Shown here piece by piece: positions 42,653 through 51,834 of a stretch of DNA of 64,000 nucleotides (within the stretch, counting starts at the first letter, position 1; every line of letters begins with the position of its first letter). Made by a program: the position numbers and the translations under genes. The DNA comes from JBBQFI01 sp038321775 (GTDB lineage Bacteria > Verrucomicrobiota > Verrucomicrobiia > Chthoniobacterales > UBA10450). A model generated the notes under the pieces. That model was given only the letters and a program-made list of their open reading frames with translations, had not been told where the DNA came from and made no database searches. The stretch covers positions 1-64,000 of the forward strand of contig JBBQFI010000013.1 of NCBI GenBank assembly GCA_038321775.1, written 5' to 3'.

Positions 42653-44143
42653 CTAATCTTCCCGTCCTTCTTCTGGAACACGGATGTAACTGCGGAACAC
42701 GAGCAATCCGATCGGCGCAACGGACGCGGCGAGCGCAAAGATCAGCCACATCGTTCCAGAACGCCGCGGACCTGTCGCTGGACAGAACGTTGCCAGGATC
42801 CAGCCCGACGTGCCGACGAGCAGTTTGCCGACCAGAAACGGAAGGTAGGCCAGCGCGCCGTAGGAAGCTTCCTGGCCTTTCGGTGCGATCGCGGCAGCAT
42901 ATTCATAAACGCGCGGCGAATAAAAGGCTTCGCCAATGGAAAAAACCGCGAGGTAGAGCGCGGCCATAATGTAGTACGGATGCACCGTTCCTTGCAGGCC
43001 GAGATAGCTGTGGCCGAGCCATCGCCCGGGAGCGCTTTCCGCCGCGGGGATGAACCACTGCGTTGGCAGAGCCATGATGAATACGCCTGCGGCGCAAATC
43101 ACGCCGCCAACGATGACCATTCGATAGGCGGAGAAGCGCTGGGTCAGGGCGCCGATCGTGGGCACCAGGAGAATAATCAGAATGGCGTTGATGTTTGCGA
43201 GCTTGCCGACAGGCGCATGCAGACCGAGTTCGCGATCGCCGAATTTTGGAAAGACGTAATCCATCTGTAAAAAAATCGCTTTTAGAAATCCGATCAGGAG
43301 AAAGAAGACAAGGATGCGGAAGAAAGCGGATTGACCGAACAACCGCCGAAACAGCCGGATTGTGTCGGCGGCGCTTTGCTGAACGGTCACAGCGATTCGC
43401 CTAACGAAACCGCCGGCTTGTTGCGCGTGGGCTGCGAACGTCGGCGAATCTTCATCGCGCCGCAGAAAATAGATCGCGGGAAATATCAGGATCTCGAAGG
43501 CGAGACTAACGAGGAAAAGCTGCTGATGCGGAGATGGATTGAGGCCAAAGAAGCTGAAATGCAGATCGAGTTTGCGAATGTAATCGAAGATCCAGCCCGC
43601 GGTGACGTAACCGATGTTCATCACCATGTAGATGATGGAAAATGACATTGAGCGTTGTCGCGTGGTCGAGTAACGCCGCGTCGCCGCGAGCAGCACTGGA
43701 GTGCCAAGTGCCTCGCCGACCGCGAGAGGAAAAACGCCGCACGCGAGCGCAAGCCAGGGAGTGGTGGTCGTCACCATCACGCTGCGCGCAATCGTGCAAA
43801 TTCCGACACCGAGAAAGAAAGTTCGGCGAAGTCCGATCGCGTCCGTGAGCGAGCCGGCCAGAAGGGTGAAGACGGTCATGGCCGGCGCCCAGAACCAACC
43901 GACGAGCGCGCCGGCCGCCTGATCGCTAAAGCCGAGATCCTTCGATAGCCACAGGACCATCGTTTTGTTCGTGATCGAGTACGCGGTGTAGAGGAGGAAC
44001 TTGATCAGGAAGGTGATCCAAAGGTCGCGCTGCGCTCCTCGGAGCACGGTGAATTTGCCGATAAATCCGGCGATTCCGCTCGCTGACACCACTCCGATTT
44101 CCTGCTCGGGATCGACCGCGATCGTTTTGCTAGGAATGCTCAC
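42653..44143 (-). CDS. MFS transporter (peptide/POT-like)
   Basis: The 496-aa product has 12-14 membrane helices. The MFS A-motif-like loop is GSLTDAIGLRRTFFLGVGIC after helix 2, and GYVTAGWIFDYI lies in helix 5. A long hydrophilic loop separates the halves (RRDEDSPTFAAHAQQ). Size and layout resemble proton-dependent peptide or sugar MFS transporters. The substrate cannot be inferred. It ends before the ftsY gene direction change and is transcribed on its own. Confidence 0.75.
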   Translation of the reverse strand: MSIPSKTIAVDPEQEIGVVSASGIAGFIGKFTVLRGAQRDLWITFLIKFLLYTAYSITNKTMVLWLSKDLGFSDQAAGALVGWFWAPAMTVFTLLAGSLTDAIGLRRTFFLGVGICTIARSVMVTTTTPWLALACGVFPLAVGEALGTPVLLAATRRYSTTRQRSMSFSIIYMVMNIGYVTAGWIFDYIRKLDLHFSFFGLNPSPHQQLFLVSLAFEILIFPAIYFLRRDEDSPTFAAHAQQAGGFVRRIAVTVQQSAADTIRLFRRLFGQSAFFRILVFFLLIGFLKAIFLQMDYVFPKFGDRELGLHAPVGKLANINAILIILLVPTIGALTQRFSAYRMVIVGGVICAAGVFIMALPTQWFIPAAESAPGRWLGHSYLGLQGTVHPYYIMAALYLAVFSIGEAFYSPRVYEYAAAIAPKGQEASYGALAYLPFLVGKLLVGTSGWILATFCPATGPRRSGTMWLIFALAASVAPIGLLVFRSYIRVPEEGRED

Positions 44144-44178
44144 TTTCTTTTTTCCATCCGTCGATTAAGGCAGCCAGG

Positions 44179-45027
44179 TCACACCATTTTCGCGATGAAT
44201 TCGCGGCCGTCGAATGGCGCGAAATCGTCCAGCTTTTCGCCCGTGCCAACGAAACGCGTCGGGATGCCGAGCTCGTCTTGAATCGAAATCACGATGCCAC
44301 CTTTGCCGCTGCCATCGAGCTTCGTCACGATCAGGCCGGTTAGTCCGATAGCCAGATGAAATTCACGCGCCTGCGACAATGCGTTGCTACCGGTCGTGGC
44401 GTCGACCACGAGAAATGTTTCCTGCGGTGCGCTCGCATCGTGTTTCGCGATGCTGCGTTTCACCTTGTTTAATTCTGCCATCAAATTTGCTTTGGTGTGC
44501 AAACGTCCGGCGGTATCGCAAAGCAGGAACTCAATGTTACGGCGATCGGCTGATTGGTAGGCCTCGTAACAAAGGGCCGCGGGGTCCGCGTTGTACTGAC
44601 CACGAATCATTTCCACGCCGAGGCGTTCTGCCCAAACACCCAGCTGCTCGATCGCTGCCGCGCGAAATGTGTCGGCGGCTGCGAGCAAAACGCTATGGCG
44701 ATTTTTTTTGAAATATTGCGCAAGCTTCGCCGTGGAAGTTGTCTTGCCCGTTCCGTTCACGCCCACAATCAAAATCACTTTTGGTTTTGCGGGCAGAGGG
44801 CGAATGGGCGCCGGCGCGATTAGGAGAATGCGTGCGATCTCTTCGCGCGCTACTTCAACGATGTCTTTTGCTGTGATCGACGAAGTGGCGGCGCGTGTCT
44901 GCAGGGACTTGACGATGCGCAGCGTCATCGGCACGCCAATGTCTGAGCGGATGAGATTTTCTTCCAACTCATCCCAATCAACCGGTCGACCGGTAAATTT
45001 CTCAATGATGTTCTGAAAAAATTTCAT
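44179..45027 (-). CDS. ftsY: Signal recognition particle receptor FtsY
   Basis: The 282-aa product is the NG GTPase, with no long acidic A-domain. Motifs are GVNGTGKTTSTAKLAQYF (G1), LLAAADTFRAAAIEQLGVWA (SRP-GTPase insertion), LLCDTAGRLHTKANLM (G3) and GLIVTKLDGSGKGGIVISIQ (G4). It receives SRP-ribosome complexes at the membrane. It follows nusB by 52 bp in the rib-nusB-ftsY run. A TCGTTAGG site lies just upstream of the start codon (45028-45035). Confidence 0.95.
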   Translation of the reverse strand: MKFFQNIIEKFTGRPVDWDELEENLIRSDIGVPMTLRIVKSLQTRAATSSITAKDIVEVAREEIARILLIAPAPIRPLPAKPKVILIVGVNGTGKTTSTAKLAQYFKKNRHSVLLAAADTFRAAAIEQLGVWAERLGVEMIRGQYNADPAALCYEAYQSADRRNIEFLLCDTAGRLHTKANLMAELNKVKRSIAKHDASAPQETFLVVDATTGSNALSQAREFHLAIGLTGLIVTKLDGSGKGGIVISIQDELGIPTRFVGTGEKLDDFAPFDGREFIAKMV

Positions 45028-45079
45028 TCGTTAGGCCAAGCTGCGCACGAAAACGACGAGAGCGAAAACGACAGCGAAC

Positions 45080-45532
45080 TTACTTCTGAGTTTCGCCATC
45101 CTTCGCCGTCACCGCTTCGCGCAACGGCCGCGATAGATCGTCCTTCACGCGATCGAGAATGCCGTTGACGAAGCGCCCGGAATCTCCGCCGCCAAACATT
45201 TTTGCCAATTCGATTGCTTCATTAATCGAGACCACTGGCGGGATATCGTCGCGATACAGCATCTCGTAAATTGCGAGTCGCAAAACGTTACGATCCACCG
45301 CGGAAATGCGGCGGATATCGTAGTTTTCGCAATAACGACGAATGCGTTCATCGATGTCGGAAAGATGCGTAAGCATGCCTTCGATGAGCGGCTGGGCGAA
45401 CTCTCGCACGCGCGGCGTCGCCGGACAGAATTCCCAAAATTCATCCATCCGCTCAGGCATGTCGCCACCCTGAAGATCGCGCCAAAAATGAAATTGTACG
45501 GCCGCTTGCCGGCCCGCTCGACGTTTACCCAT
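45080..45532 (-). CDS. nusB: Transcription antitermination factor NusB
   Basis: The 150-aa product starts at ATG 45532 (MGKRRAGRQAAVQFHFWRDL), overlapping the ribH 3' end by 8 bp. The helical NusB fold includes RIRRYCENYDIRRISAVDRN, LRLAIYEMLYRDDIPPVVSI and NEAIELAKMFGGGDSGRFVN. It acts in rRNA antitermination with NusE (S10). An earlier start at 45586 would add 18 unlikely residues. Confidence 0.95.
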   Translation of the reverse strand: MGKRRAGRQAAVQFHFWRDLQGGDMPERMDEFWEFCPATPRVREFAQPLIEGMLTHLSDIDERIRRYCENYDIRRISAVDRNVLRLAIYEMLYRDDIPPVVSINEAIELAKMFGGGDSGRFVNGILDRVKDDLSRPLREAVTAKDGETQK

Positions 45533-46013
45533 GATTTTGTTTTTCGCGCAATTCGGCCATGACATCGGCGATGGCGACAGCGGCACTGCCCGCTTCCGTT
45601 CCGCGATTGATCTTGTCCTCGAGACAACGTTCGCGTGCCTGCTCTTCGTTTTCCATGCTCAAAACGACATTAATAACAGGTACACGTTGCTCGATTGCGA
45701 TCCGTTGCAACGCATCTGTTACCGACCGGCTCAGATTCTCGGCGTGAGTCGTGTCACCTTTAAGAATTACGCCAATAGCAATGATGGCCTCGCATTTCTT
45801 TTGCAGTGCGAGTTCGCGCACGACGATCGGTATTTCAAATGCGCCGGGAACTTCAAGAACAGCAATCGTCGCAGAAGGGGCGGATTTGCGTAGTTGCGCG
45901 GAGGCGTGATCGACCAGGCCCTGGACATACGCAGCGTTGAACTGGCTCGCCACGATGGTGAAAAAACGCCTGGCGGCGACGGACCGCCGTGGCGAAGGAA
46001 CAATCCTGGACAT
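45525..46013 (-). CDS. ribH: 6,7-Dimethyl-8-ribityllumazine synthase
   Basis: The 162-aa product catalyses the penultimate riboflavin step. Family motifs are FFTIVASQFNAAYVQGLVDH, VLEVPGAFEIPIVVRELALQ, AIGVILKGDTTHAENLSRSV, VINVVLSMENEEQARERC and GSAAVAIADVMAEL. ATG 46013 was chosen; an ATG two codons earlier is equally possible. It is flanked by nusB and ribBA on the same strand. Confidence 0.95.
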   Translation of the reverse strand: MSRIVPSPRRSVAARRFFTIVASQFNAAYVQGLVDHASAQLRKSAPSATIAVLEVPGAFEIPIVVRELALQKKCEAIIAIGVILKGDTTHAENLSRSVTDALQRIAIEQRVPVINVVLSMENEEQARERCLEDKINRGTEAGSAAVAIADVMAELREKQNHG

Positions 46014-46048
46014 GCTCACGGCCAGCTCTCGTTAGGCAAATGAGACCA

Positions 46049-47269
46049 TTAAAGTAAATGTCCCATCTTCAATTTCTTCGTCTCGAGATATTTTGCATTG
46101 TGCGGGTTCGCCTCGGTGCGAATCGGCACCTGCTCGATCATTTGAATGCCGTAACCCTCGAGACCGACGACCTTTTTCGGATTGTTGGTGAGGAAACGAA
46201 ACTGGCGCACACCGAGATCGAACAGAATCTGCGCGCCCAAACCGTAATCGCGAAGATCGCTGGGAAATCCAAGCTTCACGTTTGCTTCGACCGTGTCGAG
46301 TCCTTCGTCCTCCTGTAATTTGTAGGCGTGAATTTTCGCGGCCAAGCCAATGCCACGTCCTTCCTGCCGCATGTAAACGAGCACGCCGCGCCCCTCTTCG
46401 GAAATTTGGCGCATGGCAGCGTGCAGTTGATTTCCGCAATCGCAACGGCGCGACCCGAACACATCGCCCGTGAGACATTCGCTGTGCACGCGCACGAGCG
46501 TCGGTTCATCCTTTGAAATCTTTCCCTTCACGAGTGCAAGGTGATGTGCGCCATCGAGTTTGGATCGATAAAGGTGCAGTTCGAAAGTTCCATAATCAGT
46601 GGGCAACGAGACGACCTGTTCGAGTTCGACCAGTTTTTCACGCACGCGCCGATACGCGATCAGATTCTGGATCGTGCACATGCGGAGACCATGCTTCTTC
46701 TTGAACTCCATCAGCTCGGGCAAACGCGCCATCGTGCCGTCATCGTGTAAAATTTCGCAAAGCACGCCCGCCGGTTGAAGACCAGCCATGCGCGCGAGAT
46801 CGACTGCCGCTTCGGTATGACCGGCGCGTCGCAGCACGCCGCCATCTTTTGCGCGCAGTGGAAAAACGTGACCAGGTTGGACCAGATCTTCAGGCATCGT
46901 TTTCGGATTGGCGATGGTCTGAATGGTCGCCGCGCGATCGTGCGCGCTGATTCCTGTGGTCACGCCTTTGGCCGCATCGACCGAGACCGTAAAATCAGTG
47001 CGATGCATTTCGCGATTTTGCGCGACCATGCGCGAAAGTCCGAGCTCCTCAGCGCGTTCGTTGGTGATCGGCGCACAAATCAATCCGCGCCCGTGCATGG
47101 TCATAAAATTGATGGCCTGCGGCGTCGCTTTTTCCGCCGCCATGATGAGGTCGCCTTCATTCTCCCGGTCTTCATCGTCTGTCACGATGACAATGCGCCC
47201 CGCGGCGATGTCGGTTAGGACATCGTCAATCGCGTCGAACTGCAAGACGTCGGCTGCCTCGGCAATCAT
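46049..47269 (-). CDS. ribBA: Bifunctional 3,4-dihydroxy-2-butanone-4-phosphate synthase / GTP cyclohydrolase II
   Basis: The 406-aa product starts at ATG 47269 (MIAEAADVLQFDAIDDVLTD). The RibB half (about 1-205) has VTDDEDRENEGDLIMAAEKA, THGRGLICAPIT-like FMTMHGRGLIC and PGHVFPLRAKDGGVLRRAGH. The RibA half (about 206-406) has LVRVHSECLTGDVFGSRRCD, CGNQ, LVYMRQEGRGIGLAAKIHAY and the C-terminal LDTVEANVKLGFPSDLRDYG. It supplies both branches of riboflavin synthesis. Confidence 0.95.
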   Translation of the reverse strand: MIAEAADVLQFDAIDDVLTDIAAGRIVIVTDDEDRENEGDLIMAAEKATPQAINFMTMHGRGLICAPITNERAEELGLSRMVAQNREMHRTDFTVSVDAAKGVTTGISAHDRAATIQTIANPKTMPEDLVQPGHVFPLRAKDGGVLRRAGHTEAAVDLARMAGLQPAGVLCEILHDDGTMARLPELMEFKKKHGLRMCTIQNLIAYRRVREKLVELEQVVSLPTDYGTFELHLYRSKLDGAHHLALVKGKISKDEPTLVRVHSECLTGDVFGSRRCDCGNQLHAAMRQISEEGRGVLVYMRQEGRGIGLAAKIHAYKLQEDEGLDTVEANVKLGFPSDLRDYGLGAQILFDLGVRQFRFLTNNPKKVVGLEGYGIQMIEQVPIRTEANPHNAKYLETKKLKMGHLL

Positions 47270-47335
47270 GGACAAGTAACATCGCCGTGCGCATTTTTTC
47301 GGCAACGGAATTTCACGGCCGCCGTCGATCGCCAG

Positions 47336-48649
47336 TTAGAGCTTGATGCTCAGGATAAGTGCGTCCTGCAATTTGTTAGGCGCCCCGATACGACCGTTGT
47401 CATCGACCGCACCCCACTGGCTATTCGCGTTAAAATAAAAACGCTCGTTCGCCACGACACCGAGAGTGGGTTCGTCAAAGTCCGGATTATTCGCCTCGAG
47501 CACATCGCATTTTTCCACGCGTCGCCAATTGCTATTGAGCGTTAGACGAATGATTCGGTTCGGGGTCGTGCCGTTTTGCACAGCGATGATGCCGTTTTTC
47601 ACCGCATAGATGCCATCAATCCCAAGCAAACTGGCATGCGGCGGCGGCGCAAGATTGATGATCTCACTCGATTTCAGATCGAGAAGGAATAGCCCGCGCG
47701 AATAATCCGCGACGAGCAAATGCCGGCCATCGGGTGCCATGGCGAGACCTTGTGGATTAATGAATGGTGCGCCGGTGCGGATTTTCTGAAACGTTTCGCT
47801 TCCAGTTTTTAGAACATAAACCGCGGGCGCGATGCTGTCGGTCGTATAAACATTCCCTTCATCGTCGAGCGTGAGATCGCCTAACAAGTGCTTTTCTTCA
47901 TCGACAGGCAGCAGGAATTTGCCAAGCAATTTTCCCGTTTCGAGGTCGTATTTAAACATGCCCGATCTGCCGAGATCGCTTTTTTTAATCTCTGCCACTT
48001 GTGGTTGCGCGGCGGTGCAAGCCCAGAGGAAGTGATGTTTCGCATCTACGCGCAGGCCAAGCACACTCCACAGTCCGTCCTCCGCCTTGGAAAAATCTGT
48101 TGCTTCGCCGTTGTCCTTTAGCGCGACGATTTTTTTCCGATAAACGCTCCCGACATAAAACGTTTTCGTTTCTGGATCGTAGGCGAGGCCTTCCGGAACG
48201 AGACCTTTCTCGTGCAGTATTTTCGCTTTTTCACTGCGAACGATCGGATTTTGGTTTTCGGCTAATTGTCGAAGTGCGCTCTCAAACTCCGGGGATTCTC
48301 GAAGTGCGGCGAAGTTTGGATCGGCTGCGATCTTCGGATAAACGAACCCCATCTTTCCGGCTTCGCCGAGAAGGTAAAGCGCCTGCGCCTTTTTGCCGAT
48401 CAACGCGTAAGCGACGGCGAGATTGTAAAGATAAGTTTCGTGCGTTGGCCGGAGCCGATAAGCCAGCTCTATGTCCTTTGCGAATTCGGCGTAGTCCTTT
48501 TTTTCGTAGGCCGCCCTGGCGTGCTCCGCGATTTCGCGCGGATTACCCATTTCTTCGGCCTCACTTTCGGCGCACAGTCGCGCGTATTGTCCAGTCACGC
48601 CGATCAAAAACGCAACGAGTAGAATTCGCTTTCGCCAACGCACTTTCAT
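47336..48649 (-). CDS. Secreted TPR plus beta-propeller (SMP-30/NHL-like) protein
   Basis: The 437-aa product has a signal peptide (RKRILLVAFLIGVTGQYARL), a TPR-like helical region (about 35-125, EIAEHARAAYEKKDYAEFAK, YLYNLAVAYALIGKKAQAL) and a propeller (about 145-437) with repeats such as VPEGLAYDPETKTFYVGSVY, GDLTLDDEGNVYTTDSIAPA and NPQGLAMAPDGRHLLVADYS. Probably a periplasmic binding or lactonase-like protein; no catalytic set is clear. It overlaps the upstream gene by ATGA. Confidence 0.75.
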   Translation of the reverse strand: MKVRWRKRILLVAFLIGVTGQYARLCAESEAEEMGNPREIAEHARAAYEKKDYAEFAKDIELAYRLRPTHETYLYNLAVAYALIGKKAQALYLLGEAGKMGFVYPKIAADPNFAALRESPEFESALRQLAENQNPIVRSEKAKILHEKGLVPEGLAYDPETKTFYVGSVYRKKIVALKDNGEATDFSKAEDGLWSVLGLRVDAKHHFLWACTAAQPQVAEIKKSDLGRSGMFKYDLETGKLLGKFLLPVDEEKHLLGDLTLDDEGNVYTTDSIAPAVYVLKTGSETFQKIRTGAPFINPQGLAMAPDGRHLLVADYSRGLFLLDLKSSEIINLAPPPHASLLGIDGIYAVKNGIIAVQNGTTPNRIIRLTLNSNWRRVEKCDVLEANNPDFDEPTLGVVANERFYFNANSQWGAVDDNGRIGAPNKLQDALILSIKL

Positions 48650-49392
48650 TTTGCGCTCGTGGCGATGACGGCCTCTGGTCGGTACATGTCGTGGTTACTT
48701 CCCTGGAACTCAGCCTTCAGTTTCACCTGAAAATGTGAAAGATCGACCAGGTCCCAGCGCGTGAATTTCCAGCCTTCGGCGGAGCGCTTTTCGTGTTCGA
48801 AACCAACAATGAAATGCACGGCATCGTCGAGCACCTTGTTGGTCGCAATCTTTGGCTCGAAATAAAACGTGCGGAAACTGCTGTCGCGACTTCCGACGAC
48901 GTAGAGTTTTGGATCGAGATAGAAAATTCTTTTCGATTCGGAATCTACGAGGCGCAAATCGGGATAGCCTGACCTTTGCGTCCCACCTGCAGCTGTGCGC
49001 GGGATATCGCAACTCAGACCGGGTATCGCATTCAATAATTCCCGGATCATGTCTTCGAAGTGACTACTCACTTCATTGATGCGTGCGATGTCTTTAATCC
49101 GACTATTCGGGTCATTCATTCGCCTAACTACTTCATCGAGCACACAGCTGATTTGTTTGATCACGCGCTGATCGGTTTCGTTTTTCGGATCGATGGCGAT
49201 TACTTTTTTTCCGGTCGCATCAAAGATGACTTCGCTAAACGGAATGCCGCGCAGTTCGCGATTTTCCTGCAGCAGCCACGGAATTAACGCGTCGACGGGC
49301 GATTGTGATGTTGGAGTCGGCGGGATTGGTTCTTTCGCGCTAACGTTCGTCACGATCGCAAAAGCGATACCCAGCACGGCGGCCTGGAGCAT
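48646..49392 (-). CDS. Secreted hypothetical protein
   Basis: The 248-aa product has a signal peptide (MLQAAVLGIAFAIVTNVSAK). The mature part is alpha/beta with LPWLLQENRE-like segments, VIKQISCVLDEVVRRMND, SGYPDLRLVDSESKRIFYLD and FRTFYFEPKIATNKVLDDAV. The RLVDSESKRIFYLDPKLYVV stretch resembles a nuclease-like beta hairpin, but that is weak. It is co-translated with the propeller gene. No function is assigned. Confidence 0.65.
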   Translation of the reverse strand: MLQAAVLGIAFAIVTNVSAKEPIPPTPTSQSPVDALIPWLLQENRELRGIPFSEVIFDATGKKVIAIDPKNETDQRVIKQISCVLDEVVRRMNDPNSRIKDIARINEVSSHFEDMIRELLNAIPGLSCDIPRTAAGGTQRSGYPDLRLVDSESKRIFYLDPKLYVVGSRDSSFRTFYFEPKIATNKVLDDAVHFIVGFEHEKRSAEGWKFTRWDLVDLSHFQVKLKAEFQGSNHDMYRPEAVIATSAK

Positions 49393-49457
49393 TCGCGAAT
49401 TGAAAAGGCGCGGCTCGATTCAAGCAAGGCCAAAGAGACCGCTGCGGATTTGCAACG

Positions 49458-50702
49458 TCAGGCAACTGCAACCGCTTTTTCCAAAAGCGGCAGCACAGTG
49501 GCAAGCGTCTGGTCGCTGCGCGCGTGCACCTGCATGAACGGTTCACCGACTTCGATACGTTCGCCGATTTTCTTGATGTTAGAAAATCCGACCGCGAAAT
49601 CGATGGTGTCATCGGCTTGTTGCCTGCCTCCTCCGAGGAAAACGGACGCGCGACCAATCGCTTCGGCATCCATTTTCTTTACCGTCCCACTCGAACGCGC
49701 GAGCAACGGATGTACAATCGGGGCGCGGTGAATTTCAGAAATTTGCTCAAGTGCCGAAGCGTCTCCGTCCTGTGCGTAAATCAAGGCGACAAATTTTCGC
49801 CACGCTGTTCCGTCTTTCAACCAGGCCGCTAGTTGTTTGCGTGGAACAATGGACACAAGTCCGGCCAAATCGAGCGTGAGATCGATCAGATCTTTCGGTC
49901 CGTCACCTTGCAGGACTTCCACGCATTCGGCGACTTCAAGTGCGTTGCCGACAGTGCGACCCAGCGGTTCGTCCATCGGGCTGAGCAGATGTTTTATTTT
50001 CACGCCCATTCGTTGTCCGACTTTCGTCATCGCAGCGGCGAGCTTTTTGGCTTCGGCCTGCGTCTTCATGAATGCGCCGCTACCGAATTTCACATCGAGC
50101 ACGAGCCGATCGAGACTCTCCGCTAGTTTTTTGCTCATGATGCTCGCGACGATGAGTGGCTGCGATGGAACGGTGCCGGTCACGTCGCGCAACGCGTAAA
50201 ATTTTTTGTCCGCAGGGCAGACGTCGGCCGACTGGCCCATCATAAAAATGCCAATGCTTTCAAGCTGTAGCATTGCCCGCTTCTCGCTCAGACTGACGTT
50301 GAATCCCGGAATGCTTTCGAGTTTATCGAGCGTGCCGCCGGTGATGCCGAGACCGCGTCCGGAAATCATCGGAACCCAGAGCTTGTCGCAGGCAAGCAGT
50401 GGCGCTAGCACGAGCGAAACCTTGTCGCCGACGCCACCGGTAGAGTGCTTATCGACTTTCGGTGGCGAATCCTTTGGATATTCGAAAATTGTGCCGCTTT
50501 CCATCATGCCGGTCGTTAGGTGCTGCGTTTCTTCCGCGCTCATTCCACGGAAGAAAACCGCCATGAGCCAGGCGCTGATTTGATAGTCAGGAATCTCTTC
50601 GTGCGTAAAACCTGAAACGAGAAAATCGATCTCTTCGGCGGTCAGCTCGTGACCGTCGCGCTTTTTCTCGATCAAGCTCGGGATGTGCATTTCAGCGTTC
50701 AT
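49458..50702 (-). CDS. deoA: Thymidine/pyrimidine-nucleoside phosphorylase
   Basis: The 414-aa product matches the family length. Motifs are IPDYQISAWLMAVFFRGMSA, KVDKHSTGGVGDKVSLVLAP (phosphate binding), VPMISGRGLGITGGTLDKLE, ALRDVTGTVPSQPLIVASIM and LDVKFGSGAFMKTQAEAKKL. It cleaves pyrimidine (deoxy)nucleosides to base and pentose-1-phosphate. Its start overlaps the deoB stop by 4 bp, so the two form a nucleoside salvage unit. Confidence 0.95.
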   Translation of the reverse strand: MNAEMHIPSLIEKKRDGHELTAEEIDFLVSGFTHEEIPDYQISAWLMAVFFRGMSAEETQHLTTGMMESGTIFEYPKDSPPKVDKHSTGGVGDKVSLVLAPLLACDKLWVPMISGRGLGITGGTLDKLESIPGFNVSLSEKRAMLQLESIGIFMMGQSADVCPADKKFYALRDVTGTVPSQPLIVASIMSKKLAESLDRLVLDVKFGSGAFMKTQAEAKKLAAAMTKVGQRMGVKIKHLLSPMDEPLGRTVGNALEVAECVEVLQGDGPKDLIDLTLDLAGLVSIVPRKQLAAWLKDGTAWRKFVALIYAQDGDASALEQISEIHRAPIVHPLLARSSGTVKKMDAEAIGRASVFLGGGRQQADDTIDFAVGFSNIKKIGERIEVGEPFMQVHARSDQTLATVLPLLEKAVAVA

Positions 50703-51829
50703 TCAATAAAGGGCGAACCGACAGGCCAGGGCTCGGGCAACTGGAAAAACTTCGCCAGGGTGGCAGCAACATCAGCAAAAGTCGTACGCGTTCCGAGATT
50801 ACGTCGTTTATTTTCGTGAAGGACGAACAGCGGGACCTGTTCCCGGGTGTGGTCGGTCCCGCGAGACGTCGGATCGTTACCATGATCGGCTGTAATAATG
50901 ACGAGATCGTCGGGCAGAACTGTCGCCAGGAAACCGCCCAACCAGCGGTCAAATTCCTCCAAAGCGCCCCCATAGCCCAAGACATCACGTCTATGTCCGT
51001 AGAGCATATCGAAGTCCACAAGGTTGGTGAAAATGAGGCCGCTTTGGTTTTCGGCCCAAGATTCGGAGATGCGCCGCATCCCTTCCTCGTTAGAAGCGGT
51101 CGGATGCGAAGTGCTGATCCCTTGGGCAGCGAAAATATCGCTGATTTTTCCGATGCCGGTTACCGGTAAATCTCGTTCTCGAACAGCATCAAGAATCGTG
51201 CGCGGCGGACGCATGGAGAAGTCGTGACGTCGTGCAGTCCTGGCGAACTTTCCCGGCGAGCCTGCGAAAGGTCGAGCGATCACCCGCCCGATGTGGAATT
51301 GATCGGCATGTTGCCTCGCGATTTTGCAGATTTCGTAAAGTCGCTCGACCGGGGTGACATCTTCGTGCGCGGCGATTTGTAACACCGAATCGGCGGAGGT
51401 GTAGAGAATCAGGTTGCCGGTTCGGCAATGTTCCGCGCCCAGCTCTTCGAGAATCGTCGTGCCACTGCGCGCGTAGTTGCCGATGAAACGAACATCGGCC
51501 TCGATTTCAATCGCCCGCACTAATTCATCGGGAAAATTTTCGTAAACTGCAAACGGTTCACCGAGAATCACACCGGCAATTTCCCAATGACCAGTTGTCG
51601 TGTCCTTGCCTGCAGAACGTTCCTGCATTTTCCCAAAACTGCCGCGGAGTGTTGTTGGCATTTTGCCCAGGATTTCCGCCAGGCCTAACGAATACAAATT
51701 CGGCAAAGCCAAACGCGGCATGTGTTCGAGGATGTGCCCGAGAGTATTGGCACCTTCGTCGCCGTACTTGGCGGCATCCGCTGCGTGACCGATCCCGACG
51801 CTGTCGAGGACAAGAAGCAGTGCGCGCAC
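50699..51829 (-). CDS. deoB: Phosphopentomutase
   Basis: The 376-aa product is an alkaline-phosphatase-superfamily metalloenzyme converting (deoxy)ribose-1-phosphate to the 5-phosphate. Motifs are LLVLDSVGIGHAADAAKYGD, EGANTLGHILEHM, TTGHWEIAGV, NLVDFDMLYGHRRDVLGYGG and VIITADHGNDPTSRGTDHTR. It follows the short ALDH-like gene by 5 bp. DeoC is not in the window. Confidence 0.95.
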   Translation of the reverse strand: MRALLLVLDSVGIGHAADAAKYGDEGANTLGHILEHMPRLALPNLYSLGLAEILGKMPTTLRGSFGKMQERSAGKDTTTGHWEIAGVILGEPFAVYENFPDELVRAIEIEADVRFIGNYARSGTTILEELGAEHCRTGNLILYTSADSVLQIAAHEDVTPVERLYEICKIARQHADQFHIGRVIARPFAGSPGKFARTARRHDFSMRPPRTILDAVRERDLPVTGIGKISDIFAAQGISTSHPTASNEEGMRRISESWAENQSGLIFTNLVDFDMLYGHRRDVLGYGGALEEFDRWLGGFLATVLPDDLVIITADHGNDPTSRGTDHTREQVPLFVLHENKRRNLGTRTTFADVAATLAKFFQLPEPWPVGSPFIE

Positions 51830-51834
51830 TGCCT